Shown here one piece after another: positions 7,618-15,422 of a DNA stretch of 64,000 nt. The notes beneath the pieces are model-generated. The model saw nothing but the letters and a program-made list of their open reading frames with translations. It did not search any database and was not told the origin of the DNA. This DNA is from Fimbriimonas ginsengisoli Gsoil 348 (GTDB lineage: Bacteria > Armatimonadota > Fimbriimonadia > Fimbriimonadales > Fimbriimonadaceae): the NCBI GenBank assembly GCA_945881865.1, contig CAMCVK010000009.1:1-64000 (forward strand). Direction: 5' to 3'. The position numbers and the translations under genes are program-made. How positions within the stretch are numbered: the stretch's first letter is position 1; each line of letters starts with the position of its first letter.

Positions 7618-8220
7618 TTACTTCTCGCGGAGCGGAAAGCCCATGGCTTTCAAGAACACGCGGGCTTCGTTGTCGGTCTTGGCCGTCGTGCAGATGATGA
7701 TGTCCATACCGCGGATTCGGTCGAACGTGTCGTACGGAATCTCGGGGAACACCAGCTGCTCTTTAAGACCGAGCGAGTAGTTGCCGCGGCCGTCAAAGCT
7801 CTTGGCCGAAAGGCCTTGGAAGTCTCGGATTCGCGGGAGAACGACGGTCGCCAGTCGGTCGAAGAAGTGGTACATCCGGTCGCCGCGCAGGGTGACCTTA
7901 CAGCCGATCTTCATGCCTTCTCGGATCTTAAAGTTCGAAACGGCCTTCTTTGAAATGGTTGCGACCGGCTTCTGACCGGTGATGAGCGCCATGTCTCGAA
8001 TGGAGTTCTCGTGGTGCTTGTCGCCGCCCTTTTCCGGGGAGCCAGTTCCCATGTTGACCACGATCTTCTCGAGTCGCGGAACCTGCATTACCGACTTGTA
8101 CTTGAACTCTTCGCGGAGCTTCGGAATGACTTCCTCGGCGTACTTTTTGCGGAGACGAGGCTTCGGTAGAGCGACTTGCTCTCCGGTCTCAAATTGTGCT
8201 TCTTTATCTTTTCTTGCCAT
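7618..8220 (-). CDS. rplE: 50S ribosomal protein L5
   Basis: 200 residues, about 20 longer than usual because of an N-terminal extension ([18 protein letters not shown]). Recognised by [33 protein letters not shown] and the C-terminal block [13 protein letters not shown]. It binds 5S rRNA in the large subunit central protuberance. Last gene of this operon: rpsN, rpsH and rplF, which normally follow, are absent here and a terminator stands instead. Confidence 0.97.
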   Translation of the reverse strand: MARKDKEAQFETGEQVALPKPRLRKKYAEEVIPKLREEFKYKSVMQVPRLEKIVVNMGTGSPEKGGDKHHENSIRDMALITGQKPVATISKKAVSNFKIREGMKIGCKVTLRGDRMYHFFDRLATVVLPRIRDFQGLSAKSFDGRGNYSLGLKEQLVFPEIPYDTFDRIRGMDIIICTTAKTDNEARVFLKAMGFPLREK

Positions 8221-8282
8221 GATTTCCTTTGCCTGATGACTGACCAGGCGGGGGTGGGGAAGCCGAAGCTACCCCAGTAGAA

Positions 8283-8669
8283 TTACGGGAGGGTTTCTCC
8301 GCTCTTCTTGCCGTATCGAACGAGCTTGCCGTCTTCGAGTCGGCGTCCGACTCGGGTCGGGAGATTCGTCTTCGGGTCGATCAACATCAGGTTGCTGAGG
8401 TCGATCGGAACCGGAATCTTCACTCGCATCGACTTCTCGCCCTGCTGCTTTGCCTTACGGTGCTTGATCGCGGCGTTCAGGGGTAGCGGCTGGTTTGCAT
8501 CTTCCGGGTTCTCCTGAAGAATGATCGCCTTGCGCTCTCGCGGGGCAACGGCGGCAACGAAGCCGATCTCGCCTTTGTTCTTGCCGGCGATGATCAGAAC
8601 CTTATCACCGGTTTTGATCTTGACCTTGATGGGCTTGTTGGCGACCTTAAGTTGGGCTTTAGTTGGCAT
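8283..8669 (-). CDS. rplX: 50S ribosomal protein L24
   Basis: 128 residues from ATG 8669, chosen for its GGAGG site (8680-8684) and the family start. KOW motif KIKTGDKVLIIAGKNKGEIG near residues 15-35, then IKHRKAKQQGEKSM and a C-terminal NLMLIDPKTNLPTRVG. It starts one base after the rplN stop. L24 is an assembly initiator of the 50S subunit. Confidence 0.97.
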   Translation of the reverse strand: MPTKAQLKVANKPIKVKIKTGDKVLIIAGKNKGEIGFVAAVAPRERKAIILQENPEDANQPLPLNAAIKHRKAKQQGEKSMRVKIPVPIDLSNLMLIDPKTNLPTRVGRRLEDGKLVRYGKKSGETLP

Positions 8670-8670
8670 G

Positions 8671-9042
8671 TTAGAGAACCTCCGGCGCAAGCGAGACAAT
8701 CTTCATGAAGTTCTTGTCGCGGAGTTCGCGGGCCACCGGGCCGAAGATGCGCGTGCCGCGCGGCTCCAGGTTGGCGGGGTTGATGACGACGCAGGCGTTC
8801 TCGTCGAACCGAAGCGTGCTTCCGTCGGCGCGTCGCACCGCTCGCTTGCTTCGAACGATGACGGCTTTGATGACGTCGCCTTTCTTAACGGGCATGTTCG
8901 GGGTAGCCAGCTTAACGGCGGCAACGATCACGTCACCGATTCGGCCGTAGCGCGGCTGCGATCCTTTGAGAACGCGGATACACATGACCACGCGGGCGCC
9001 GCTGTTGTCGGCGACTTTTAATCTTGTAAATTGTTGAACCAT
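8671..9042 (-). CDS. rplN: 50S ribosomal protein L14
   Basis: 123 residues, the family length. Signature stretches: [39 protein letters not shown] and [12 protein letters not shown]. Located at the 30S/50S interface. It is separated from rpsQ by an 87-base gap that carries a hairpin. Confidence 0.98.
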   Translation of the reverse strand: MVQQFTRLKVADNSGARVVMCIRVLKGSQPRYGRIGDVIVAAVKLATPNMPVKKGDVIKAVIVRSKRAVRRADGSTLRFDENACVVINPANLEPRGTRIFGPVARELRDKNFMKIVSLAPEVL

Positions 9043-9099
9043 ATCTTTTGCATCCCTCCAGAGGCCGCCACCGATATCCGGCTTGGGCGATGGAAAGTT

Positions 9100-9123
9100 C
9101 TGGGCGGCTCTTTTGCCGCCCAG
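9100..9123 (-). other. Intergenic hairpin between rpsQ and rplN
   Basis: A perfect 9-bp stem (CTGGGCGGC / GCCGCCCAG) with a 6-base loop and no T-run after it. It is a candidate attenuator or mRNA processing/stability element inside the operon. Confidence 0.55.
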
Positions 9124-9129
9124 ACTTGT

Positions 9130-9411
9130 TTACTTGACCTTTTCGATGATCTGGGTAACTCGGAATCGCTTGTCTCGCGACAGCGGCCGGGTTTCCATGA
9201 TCTCGACGGTATCTCCTTCGTCACAACCCAAAAGGTCGTGTGCTTTGAACTTCTCCGATCGAAGAACGACCTTTCCGTAAAGCGGGTGCTGAACGCGTCG
9301 CTCGATCTTCACGACGACGGTCTTGTCCATCTTGTTGGAGAGGACGATGCCGCGTCGGACCTTTCGCGAGCCTCTCGGCTCTTCTTGCGGAGTCTGCATC
9401 TCGTCAGACAT
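9130..9411 (-). CDS. rpsQ: 30S ribosomal protein S17
   Basis: 93 residues with a short extra N-terminus ([14 protein letters not shown]). Family core: [27 protein letters not shown] and [15 protein letters not shown]. Primary 16S rRNA binder. Its start overlaps the rpmC end by 8 bases, indicating coupled translation. Confidence 0.97.
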   Translation of the reverse strand: MSDEMQTPQEEPRGSRKVRRGIVLSNKMDKTVVVKIERRVQHPLYGKVVLRSEKFKAHDLLGCDEGDTVEIMETRPLSRDKRFRVTQIIEKVK

Positions 9412-9616
9412 TGGTCTCGCCTCGCTTATTCTCGGTAATGACCGTCAGCATGCGGGCGATGTTGTGTCGCCGAACCTGCAGGCTTCGGGTGTCGGTCACG
9501 CGGCGAAACACGAGGTCTCGTCGCGCGTGAAAGAGGGCAAGTCGCTCCTGTCGAACCATTTCTTCGAGTTCGGGAACGGACTTCTCCTTCAAGTCTTTGG
9601 CTTTCAGATTTTTCAT
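9404..9616 (-). CDS. rpmC: 50S ribosomal protein L29
   Basis: 70 residues from ATG 9616 (an upstream in-frame start would overlap rplP and is not expected for this family). [18 protein letters not shown] and a two-helix hairpin ending [11 protein letters not shown] are typical. It lies near the exit tunnel. The gene sits 4 bases after the rplP stop. Confidence 0.95.
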   Translation of the reverse strand: MKNLKAKDLKEKSVPELEEMVRQERLALFHARRDLVFRRVTDTRSLQVRRHNIARMLTVITENKRGETNV

Positions 9617-9620
9617 TCTA

Positions 9621-10160
9621 TTATTCAGCCGCTCCTTCGATGACGGCTTCGGTCGCTTCGACCTCAATCACTTCGATGACCTCAACCGGGGCTTCCGGCG
9701 AGATGACCGCGACGGGTGCGGACGGCTTGCCGGGAACCGGCTCGAAGTCTCGCTTCGTCATAAACTTGCAGCGGATCGGCAGCTTGAAGATTGCCAGTCG
9801 CATGGCTTCTTTGGCAACATCCTCGGGAGGACCGGCCATTTCGAACATCACGCGGCCCGGCTTGACGACGGCTACCCAGCCTTCGACAGCAGCCTTACCC
9901 TTACCCATACGGGTCTCGAGCGGCTTCTTGGTGTAGGACTTGTCCGGGAAGACTCGGATCCAGACTTTTCCACCACGCTTGATGTGGCGGGTCATCGCAA
10001 TTCGAGCGGCTTCAATCTGTCGGCTGGTAATCCACGCCGGCTCCTGGGCGACGATCGCATATTCGCCGAAGGAGATTCGGTTGCCTTGCGTTGCACGGCC
10101 GGACATTCGTCCGCGGTGCATCTTTCGTCGTCCTTCTTTAACGCGCTTGGGCATTAACAT
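9621..10160 (-). CDS. rplP: 50S ribosomal protein L16 with acidic C-terminal tail
   Basis: 179 residues, about 40 more than normal. The start [17 protein letters not shown] is canonical and has AGGAGG nine bases upstream. Core motifs [23 protein letters not shown] (part) and [13 protein letters not shown] are intact. After about residue 145 there is a Val/Glu/Ala/Pro-rich acidic tail ([15 protein letters not shown]) absent from most L16 proteins. It overlaps the rpsC stop by one base (TAATG). Confidence 0.96.
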   Translation of the reverse strand: MLMPKRVKEGRRKMHRGRMSGRATQGNRISFGEYAIVAQEPAWITSRQIEAARIAMTRHIKRGGKVWIRVFPDKSYTKKPLETRMGKGKAAVEGWVAVVKPGRVMFEMAGPPEDVAKEAMRLAIFKLPIRCKFMTKRDFEPVPGKPSAPVAVISPEAPVEVIEVIEVEATEAVIEGAAE

Positions 10161-10981
10161 TAGGCGTTTCCTCCTGGGTTGGAATCGGGAGCCGGTCGGT
10201 CGCCGCCACGGTTGTCTCGGTTGTCACCGGTTCGGGTTGCGCCAAAGGCTCTGTCGTCTTCGCGTCGCGGGCGTCGCTCGCGTCGCTCGTTGTTTGCGGC
10301 CTGCTCTCGCGCGGCTTCCATTTCTCGAAGTCGCTTGTCGGGGAGAACTTCGCCCTTATAGACCCAGACCTTCACGCCAACCGATCCGTAGACCGTGTGC
10401 GCGGTGGCCGTGCCGTAGTCAATGTCGGCTCGGATGGTGTGGAGTGGAACCTTACCGCTTCGGTCGACTTCGCTTCGGGCGATTTCTGCGCCGTTCAATC
10501 GTCCGGCAACCATGATCTTGATGCCTCGGCCGTTCAGTCGAACGACGCGGGTCATCGCTTGTCGCATGGCGCGTCGGTGGCTAACTCGCTTTTCGAGCTG
10601 AGCGGCGACGTTCTCGGCAACGATCTGAGCGTCGAGCTCCGGCTGTCGAACTTCGGTGACGTTCACCTGAACGACCGAGGTCGGGTCGTCGCGGCGAACC
10701 ATACGGTTCAGGGCATCGTTCAATCGTCCGATGTCCTTTCCGCCCTTACCGATGATCGCGCCGGGGCGAGCGGTGAAGATGTTCACCTTGATCTGGTTGG
10801 CGGCTCGCTCGATCTCGACGCGGCTGATGTTGCCGAGCGCGGTCGAGTTCTTAACGAATCGTCGAATCTCGTGATCTTGCTTAAGCGCGGCGGCGTAGCC
10901 CTTCTTGTTGTAGAACCAGTGGCTATCGAAGCCACGGATGACGCCGACGCGAAGTCCGACTGGATGAATTTTCTGTCCCAT
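10160..10981 (-). CDS. rpsC: 30S ribosomal protein S3 with charged C-terminal tail
   Basis: 273 residues against about 210-235 usually. Opening [18 protein letters not shown] domain with [10 protein letters not shown], and C-domain [18 protein letters not shown]. The extension after about residue 220 is Arg/Asp/Gly-rich ([24 protein letters not shown]), like RGG-type RNA-binding tails. Forms the mRNA entry site. One-base TAATG overlaps at both ends tie it to rplV and rplP. Confidence 0.96.
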   Translation of the reverse strand: MGQKIHPVGLRVGVIRGFDSHWFYNKKGYAAALKQDHEIRRFVKNSTALGNISRVEIERAANQIKVNIFTARPGAIIGKGGKDIGRLNDALNRMVRRDDPTSVVQVNVTEVRQPELDAQIVAENVAAQLEKRVSHRRAMRQAMTRVVRLNGRGIKIMVAGRLNGAEIARSEVDRSGKVPLHTIRADIDYGTATAHTVYGSVGVKVWVYKGEVLPDKRLREMEAAREQAANNERRERRPRREDDRAFGATRTGDNRDNRGGDRPAPDSNPGGNA

Positions 10982-11538
10982 TACTTCGCTTCTCCTTCCA
11001 CGGCGGCCGGAGCAGTTTCTACTGCCGGCGTCTCAACCGCAACTTCCTGAACAACGACTTCTTCGACCGTCGGCTCTGCTACCGTTGGCTCTACCGGGGC
11101 AACCGGAGCTTCCGCGACGACCGGACCGGTCTTCTTGGTCCTTCCGCCCGAGAGCGTAGGTCGTGGCTTAGCCTTCGTACCGTGCGGCTTCACCTTCGCC
11201 TCCACGTCGTAGTCTTCGACTCCGACGGTGATGTGCGAGGTCTTCTTCAGAATCTTGTTGCCTCGACCCATGGCTCGAGCGCGCATTCGCTTGAGTCGCG
11301 GACCCTCGTCCACCATGATCGTCGAGATTCTCAACTGCTCTGGCGAGAGCTGTGCGTTCTCCTGTGCGTTGGCGATGGCCGAAATCAGGACCTTTCGTAA
11401 CGCGGCCGCACCCTTGCTGGTGTGGAAACGGAGGAGGGCGGCCGCCTTAAGTGCGTTCGTGCCGCGAACCTCGTCCGCTAGGATTCGAACCTTACGCGGT
11501 TGAACCCGAACATATTTTCCTACTGCTTTGACTTCCAT
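10981..11538 (-). CDS. rplV: 50S ribosomal protein L22 with long acidic tail
   Basis: 185 residues against about 110-115 usually. The core (YVRVQPRKVRILADEVRG, SAIANAQENAQL, RAMGRGNKILKKTSHITV) is complete. From about residue 120 a Val/Glu/Pro/Ala-rich tail follows, with repeats like EPTVAEPTVEEV. Loop of L22 lines the peptide exit tunnel; the tail would lie outside the core. One-base overlap with rpsC. Confidence 0.96.
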   Translation of the reverse strand: MEVKAVGKYVRVQPRKVRILADEVRGTNALKAAALLRFHTSKGAAALRKVLISAIANAQENAQLSPEQLRISTIMVDEGPRLKRMRARAMGRGNKILKKTSHITVGVEDYDVEAKVKPHGTKAKPRPTLSGGRTKKTGPVVAEAPVAPVEPTVAEPTVEEVVVQEVAVETPAVETAPAAVEGEAK

Positions 11539-11603
11539 TTTCTGTGCCCTTCCCTTGGGACGTGGGCTGTTTACGACCGTGCCGCAAACCGCCCATTATA
11601 CCG

Positions 11604-11891
11604 TTAGCGGAGTTTGGCCCCCCGTTCTGGCACGCCGCCTTGGTGACCCTTGTAGGTTCGCGTCGGGGCAAATTCGCCGAGTTTGTGTCCAACCATGTTC
11701 TCGGTGACGAAAACTGGAATGTGCTTGCGACCGTCATGCACCGCGAAGGTGTGGCCGATCATGTCGGGAATAATCGTGGAGCGTCGGCTCCACGTCTTAA
11801 TGAGCTTTTTCTCGCCCGACTCGTTGAGTGCGTCGACCTTTTCCATCAGGTGGTCGTCGACAAAGAACCCTTTCTTTAAACTTCTTGCCAT
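11604..11891 (-). CDS. rpsS: 30S ribosomal protein S19
   Basis: 95 residues, starting [15 protein letters not shown], then [31 protein letters not shown] and TRTYKGH, all canonical. First gene of this operon. In most bacteria rplB precedes it; here the upstream DNA is a 317-base non-coding region and a divergent helicase gene, so rpsJ-rplC-rplD-rplW-rplB must be elsewhere. Confidence 0.98.
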   Translation of the reverse strand: MARSLKKGFFVDDHLMEKVDALNESGEKKLIKTWSRRSTIIPDMIGHTFAVHDGRKHIPVFVTENMVGHKLGEFAPTRTYKGHQGGVPERGAKLR

Positions 11892-12208
11892 ATGTTTCCC
11901 TTGTTAACCCCTCCGGCCGTGCCGCGTGGGAGCAAGTTAAGCGGAGCCAGTCGTTTCATGCGACCGGCACAATTTGTGAATATACCCGCTACGGCCGATG
12001 GCGTGTCGACATTTTTGCTGTACAGCCGGCCCGGGTAATCTTATTGGGTTGTAACCGACAACGCAGGCAATCTCCCTCGGCGGGTTCGCACCTCAACACG
12101 TGCTCCCAAAGACTAACCTACGAATCGACGTAGGGCGCGAGTTGCGCTGTTGTTCCATCAAGCACCGGCATTGAGGTTCGGGTTGTGGGAGAGCAACCGA
12201 AAAACCAT
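11892..12208. promoter_or_regulatory. Divergent promoter region between rpsS and the DEAD-box helicase
   Basis: No ORF of note. On the minus strand TATATT (11984-11979) is a good -10 for the ribosomal operon with TCGACA (12009-12004) as a possible -35, though the 19-base spacing is long; the leader would be about 80 bases. On the plus strand a small stem (GGTTG 12181-12185 / CAACC 12193-12197) encloses the GGGAGAG that could serve the helicase start. Confidence 0.45.
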
Positions 12209-14005
12209 ATGCCAAAAAACAAAAACACCGGTGCGTTTCCTCCGAAGCGCAACAAGCCAACCTTTGCTAACGACTTCCGATCCCGTGGACCGGCCGGGCC
12301 GCGCGTCCGTCGCGAGTTTGCGCCGCCGGCCGCACCCGAGCCGACCGTGGTCGAAGCTACCACTTTCGCCGAACTCGGTCTCCACGAAACGACGCTTCGG
12401 GCAATCACCGATTTAGGTTTCGAGACCCCGACCCCGATCCAGGCGCTCGCGATTCCAGTTTTGCTTACGGGCTGCGATCTCATTGGTCTCGCCCAAACTG
12501 GAACCGGAAAAACTGCCGCCTTCGGCCTCCCGCTCATCGAGAAGATGGACGTGAATGAGCTGAAGACTCAGGCGCTGATTCTTGCCCCCACCCGCGAGCT
12601 TGCCGTGCAGGTCGCAAAGGGTATTCACGACTTTGCTAAAAATAGCGGCCTACGTGTGGTTCCGGTTTACGGCGGACAGCCGATTGACCGACAATTCCGG
12701 GCCCTGAAGTCTGGCGCTCACATTGTTATTGGTACGCCGGGACGCGTGCTCGACCACCTTCGCCGGGGTTCGCTCCATCTAGAATCGGTGAAGTTCTGCG
12801 TCTTGGACGAAGCCGACGAAATGATGGCGATGGGCTTTAAGGAAGACATGGAGGCGATTCTCGCCGAGCTTCCGGAGACCCGCCAGCTTGCGTTCTTCTC
12901 GGCAACGATGGCACCGCGCGTTCTTGCGATCACCAGCAAGTTCCTCCGCAATCCGCAGCGAATCGAGATCGTCGCGAAGCAGCGAACGCTTGAAACGACC
13001 AACCAAACCTACTATGAGGTTTCACCCGGCAAGAAGCAAGAGGCTTTGGCGCGGGTTCTCGACATGGAAACGCCGGGCTCGACCATCGTTTTCTGCAGAA
13101 CCAGGCTGGAAACCGCCGAGCTAAGCGAGTCGCTTCAGCTACGCGGCTACAGCGCGGAGCCGATTCACGGTGACATGAGCCAGCAGGAGCGCGAACGTGT
13201 GCTTCGGCGCTTCCGCGATGGCCTCGCCGACCTTCTGATTGCCACCGACGTTGCTGCCCGTGGGCTAGACATCGATAACGTCACCCACGTTATCAACTAC
13301 GATGTGCCGTACGACGTGGAGCAATACATCCACCGTATCGGCCGAACCGGTCGCGCGGGCCGCAAAGGCGATGCCATCACTTTGGTCTATAGCAAGGAGC
13401 GACGCCAGCTCGCCAACATCGAGCGGATGATCGGCTCGCGCATTGAGCCAGCGCGAATTCCGACCGTTGCGGACATCGCCACGCGCCGTCGCGAGGCGTT
13501 TGTCGAGTCGCTCCGCGAAGCCCTTGCGGCGCGGGAATTTGAAGCCATGTTGCCGTCGGTGGGTGAACTTGCAGAGGAGTTCGACGCGATGGAAGTCGCC
13601 GCCGCTGCGATGCACATGCTCTGGAAGGAGCGACACCAAAGCGAAGTGCCGGAGAACGAAGAGGCGCAGTTTGCTGACTTCGAGCAACCGGAGACCGGCA
13701 TGGTGCGAATCTTTGTCGGCATGGGCCGGAACGATGGGCTGCGGCCGGGCGATCTGGTGGGAGCCATCACCAACGAGAGCGGCCTCGCCGGCGCACAGAT
13801 CGGCGTGATTGAGATTCTCGACCGCTCCGCGTTCGTCGAAGTTCCGGCTTCCGAAGGCGCGCGGATCGTAGAGACGTTGAGCAACACGAAAATTCGAAAC
13901 CGAAAGGTGAAGATTCAGCTCGCGCAGCCGGCGTTTGGCAGCGAGCGGGAAGCCCCGCAAGAAGCGGCGTTCAAGCGTCCGCGCAAGTACGAAAAGCGCG
14001 CCTAG
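12209..14005 (+). CDS. DEAD-box ATP-dependent RNA helicase (DeaD/CsdA type)
   Basis: 598 residues from ATG 12209; a GTG at 12185 is possible. Q motif (FAELGLHETT...TPIQ, about 53-77), motif I AQTGTGKT (95-102), DEAD (200-203), SAT (231-233), and the helicase C motifs ATDVAARGLDIDNV and HRIGRTGRAGR. Residues about 500-580 (VRIFVGMGRNDGLRPGDLVGAI) are a DbpA-type RNA-binding domain, as in DeaD/CsdA. The N-terminal 45 residues are basic and disordered. It unwinds RNA in ribosome assembly and cold adaptation. It is divergent from the ribosomal operon, in keeping with that role. Confidence 0.95.
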   Translation: MPKNKNTGAFPPKRNKPTFANDFRSRGPAGPRVRREFAPPAAPEPTVVEATTFAELGLHETTLRAITDLGFETPTPIQALAIPVLLTGCDLIGLAQTGTGKTAAFGLPLIEKMDVNELKTQALILAPTRELAVQVAKGIHDFAKNSGLRVVPVYGGQPIDRQFRALKSGAHIVIGTPGRVLDHLRRGSLHLESVKFCVLDEADEMMAMGFKEDMEAILAELPETRQLAFFSATMAPRVLAITSKFLRNPQRIEIVAKQRTLETTNQTYYEVSPGKKQEALARVLDMETPGSTIVFCRTRLETAELSESLQLRGYSAEPIHGDMSQQERERVLRRFRDGLADLLIATDVAARGLDIDNVTHVINYDVPYDVEQYIHRIGRTGRAGRKGDAITLVYSKERRQLANIERMIGSRIEPARIPTVADIATRRREAFVESLREALAAREFEAMLPSVGELAEEFDAMEVAAAAMHMLWKERHQSEVPENEEAQFADFEQPETGMVRIFVGMGRNDGLRPGDLVGAITNESGLAGAQIGVIEILDRSAFVEVPASEGARIVETLSNTKIRNRKVKIQLAQPAFGSEREAPQEAAFKRPRKYEKRA

Positions 14006-14063
14006 TGCCTTACACTCTGCAACCCAAACCTAGCTGAAGCTTGGAAACAGCCGCGCAGTTCGA

Positions 14064-14100
14064 GACAGGGGATCGAGTTCCATGAACCCGATCCCCTGTC
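14064..14100 (+). terminator. Strong hairpin after the helicase gene
   Basis: GACAGGGGATCG (14064-14075) pairs with CGATCCCCTGTC (14089-14100), and the loop extends the stem by GTTC/GAAC with one mismatch. TTGTT follows, so the T-run is weak. Likely terminator for the plus-strand gene; it may also insulate the minus-strand pair. Confidence 0.65.
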
Positions 14101-14155
14101 TTGTTACAACTCGCTGCAAGATCTCGATGATGTTGACTTGATTCGTTGGAAAGGT

Positions 14156-14395
14156 CTAGGCTTTTTCGAATGTTACGGTCCGCGACATTTCGACCTGGAT
14201 GACGCGGAAACCTGCTTTCATCCATGAGTGCGCTTGCACGTGCTGCCCGTTTTCCTCATTTGACCACCAAGCCCGATGGTTGTAGGCCGATGCGGGCAGT
14301 TCCCCGACCAAGCTGCTGATCTCGTCAAACGTCATTGTGACGCTGCTATCTACACTTGATTGAAGCTTTTTAAATAAGGGCTCGTATTTGTGCAT
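14156..14395 (-). CDS. DUF7662-like small protein
   Basis: 79 residues. YEPLFKKLQ, then TMTFDEISSLVGELPASAYNHRAWWSNE and a Trp-Met-x-Ala-Gly end (SWMKAGFRVIQVEM) fit the small family in which HRAWW and W.AG.RV are invariant, often seen next to restriction or nuclease genes. It starts 3 bases after the GIY-YIG gene stop, so they form one transcript. AT-richer than its surroundings. Biochemical role unknown. Confidence 0.75.
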   Translation of the reverse strand: MHKYEPLFKKLQSSVDSSVTMTFDEISSLVGELPASAYNHRAWWSNEENGQHVQAHSWMKAGFRVIQVEMSRTVTFEKA

Positions 14396-14398
14396 GAA

Positions 14399-15205
14399 CT
14401 ACTCTTCTTCCTTGGCATCGATGGCCTTTGCCAAGACTCCAAGCAACTCTTGTTTGTGATGGTTCTTAAGGGCCGGGTCAGTTCGTTGCAAGTACTCAAT
14501 ACCGCCTAGACCCTTGCCTTGCTGCCGATTTTGAGGAGGCTCGTTTAGCTCAATCAAAACAGCTTCCAGAACGGAAATGACTCCATCTAAGTCAAGCTTC
14601 GCGTCACCAGGAGCCTCGAGCTTCCCATCAGCCTTTACTGCGTGGAAGCCGAACCAAGAGAAACGGTCCCAACGTGATCGGAGCCGATCAAGGGTGTGGT
14701 CTCGAATACGCGATCCAAGCGTCTGAGCCGTTGCACGCCCTACGTAAACCAGGTTCCGGTGGTCGAACAAAATGTAAATCCCGCGCTGCTCTCCCAAGTC
14801 AACAACGGCCGAATTCTCGAACTGCTGCCCAAGAAGCTTCGTACTCACCTTTTTCCAGTCCACGGCTGCTCGATCCCAATAGATGCCGTACGCCTGCACC
14901 GCAATTCCTAACGGTGTAACGGAAGGTTCTATTTCGATTTCATCAATTACAGGCTGATGGCCCTGCTGCTGCCATTTCCTGAGGCCATAGACGCCCCTCG
15001 ACGTCCTGACGAACCTGGAATTCTCTCCCTTCTTCTTGTCCTCTGAGAATTGCGCCGCAACCGTAAAGACCGGTGTTGCTCCTGCTTTTTTGCGAAGCTC
15101 TTGGCGGAGAATCTCCTCGGTAATGTCCAAGTAACTCATCGGCTCTCCAGCACCGTCCAGAACTCTTTCTATCGCCTCATCCCATGTCAAGTTGCCCAGT
15201 GCCAC
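14399..15205 (-). CDS. HARE-HTH domain protein fused to a GIY-YIG nuclease domain
   Basis: 268 residues, GTG start. Residues about 4-78 match the HARE-HTH (HB1/ASXL/restriction endonuclease) winged helix: LTWDEAIERVL, MSYLDITEEIL, SRFVRTSRGVYGL. Residues about 140-230 are a GIY-YIG fold: GIYILFD (142-148), VYVGRA (153-158), an Arg in RIRDH, catalytic Glu E214 in VLEAVLIEL and the EPPQN end (N226). The combination of a DNA-reading HTH with a nuclease resembles modification-dependent restriction. Lower GC than its neighbours. A possible -10, CATACT, lies six bases before the start. Anti-phage function is inference. Confidence 0.8.
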   Translation of the reverse strand: MALGNLTWDEAIERVLDGAGEPMSYLDITEEILRQELRKKAGATPVFTVAAQFSEDKKKGENSRFVRTSRGVYGLRKWQQQGHQPVIDEIEIEPSVTPLGIAVQAYGIYWDRAAVDWKKVSTKLLGQQFENSAVVDLGEQRGIYILFDHRNLVYVGRATAQTLGSRIRDHTLDRLRSRWDRFSWFGFHAVKADGKLEAPGDAKLDLDGVISVLEAVLIELNEPPQNRQQGKGLGGIEYLQRTDPALKNHHKQELLGVLAKAIDAKEEE

Positions 15206-15422
15206 AGGCTAAGTATGTCGAATCGCTTGAAAATGGATGGAAATCGAGAGCAACGGGACAATCACCAACGACGCGATCGCCAGGCTGACTGCGAAAGAAA
15301 TCCGTAGAGTTCCAAGATTATTCTCGCTGATATTCTTTAGGTATTGAATAAGTAAATCAAGTGTTATTTCTCATCCTCTGCGTGCCCTCAAGCACCCAGG
15401 TTTTGGCGTGATAGAAGGATTG
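15206..15422. other. AT-rich intergenic region
   Basis: 217 bases between a minus-strand start and a minus-strand stop. The stretch 15320-15370 is markedly AT-rich (TTGAATAAGTAAATCAAG) and may hold promoter elements. No gene, RNA or clear terminator is seen. Confidence 0.4.

Noticed and set aside
8221-8282. GGGG/CCCC pairing between rplE and rplX
   Set aside because: The stem is broken and short; not distinct from chance in GC-rich DNA.
11474-11492. tRNA T-loop-like string GGATTCGAACC near 11474
   Set aside because: It lies inside rplV coding (KVRILADEV) and no cloverleaf can be formed around it.
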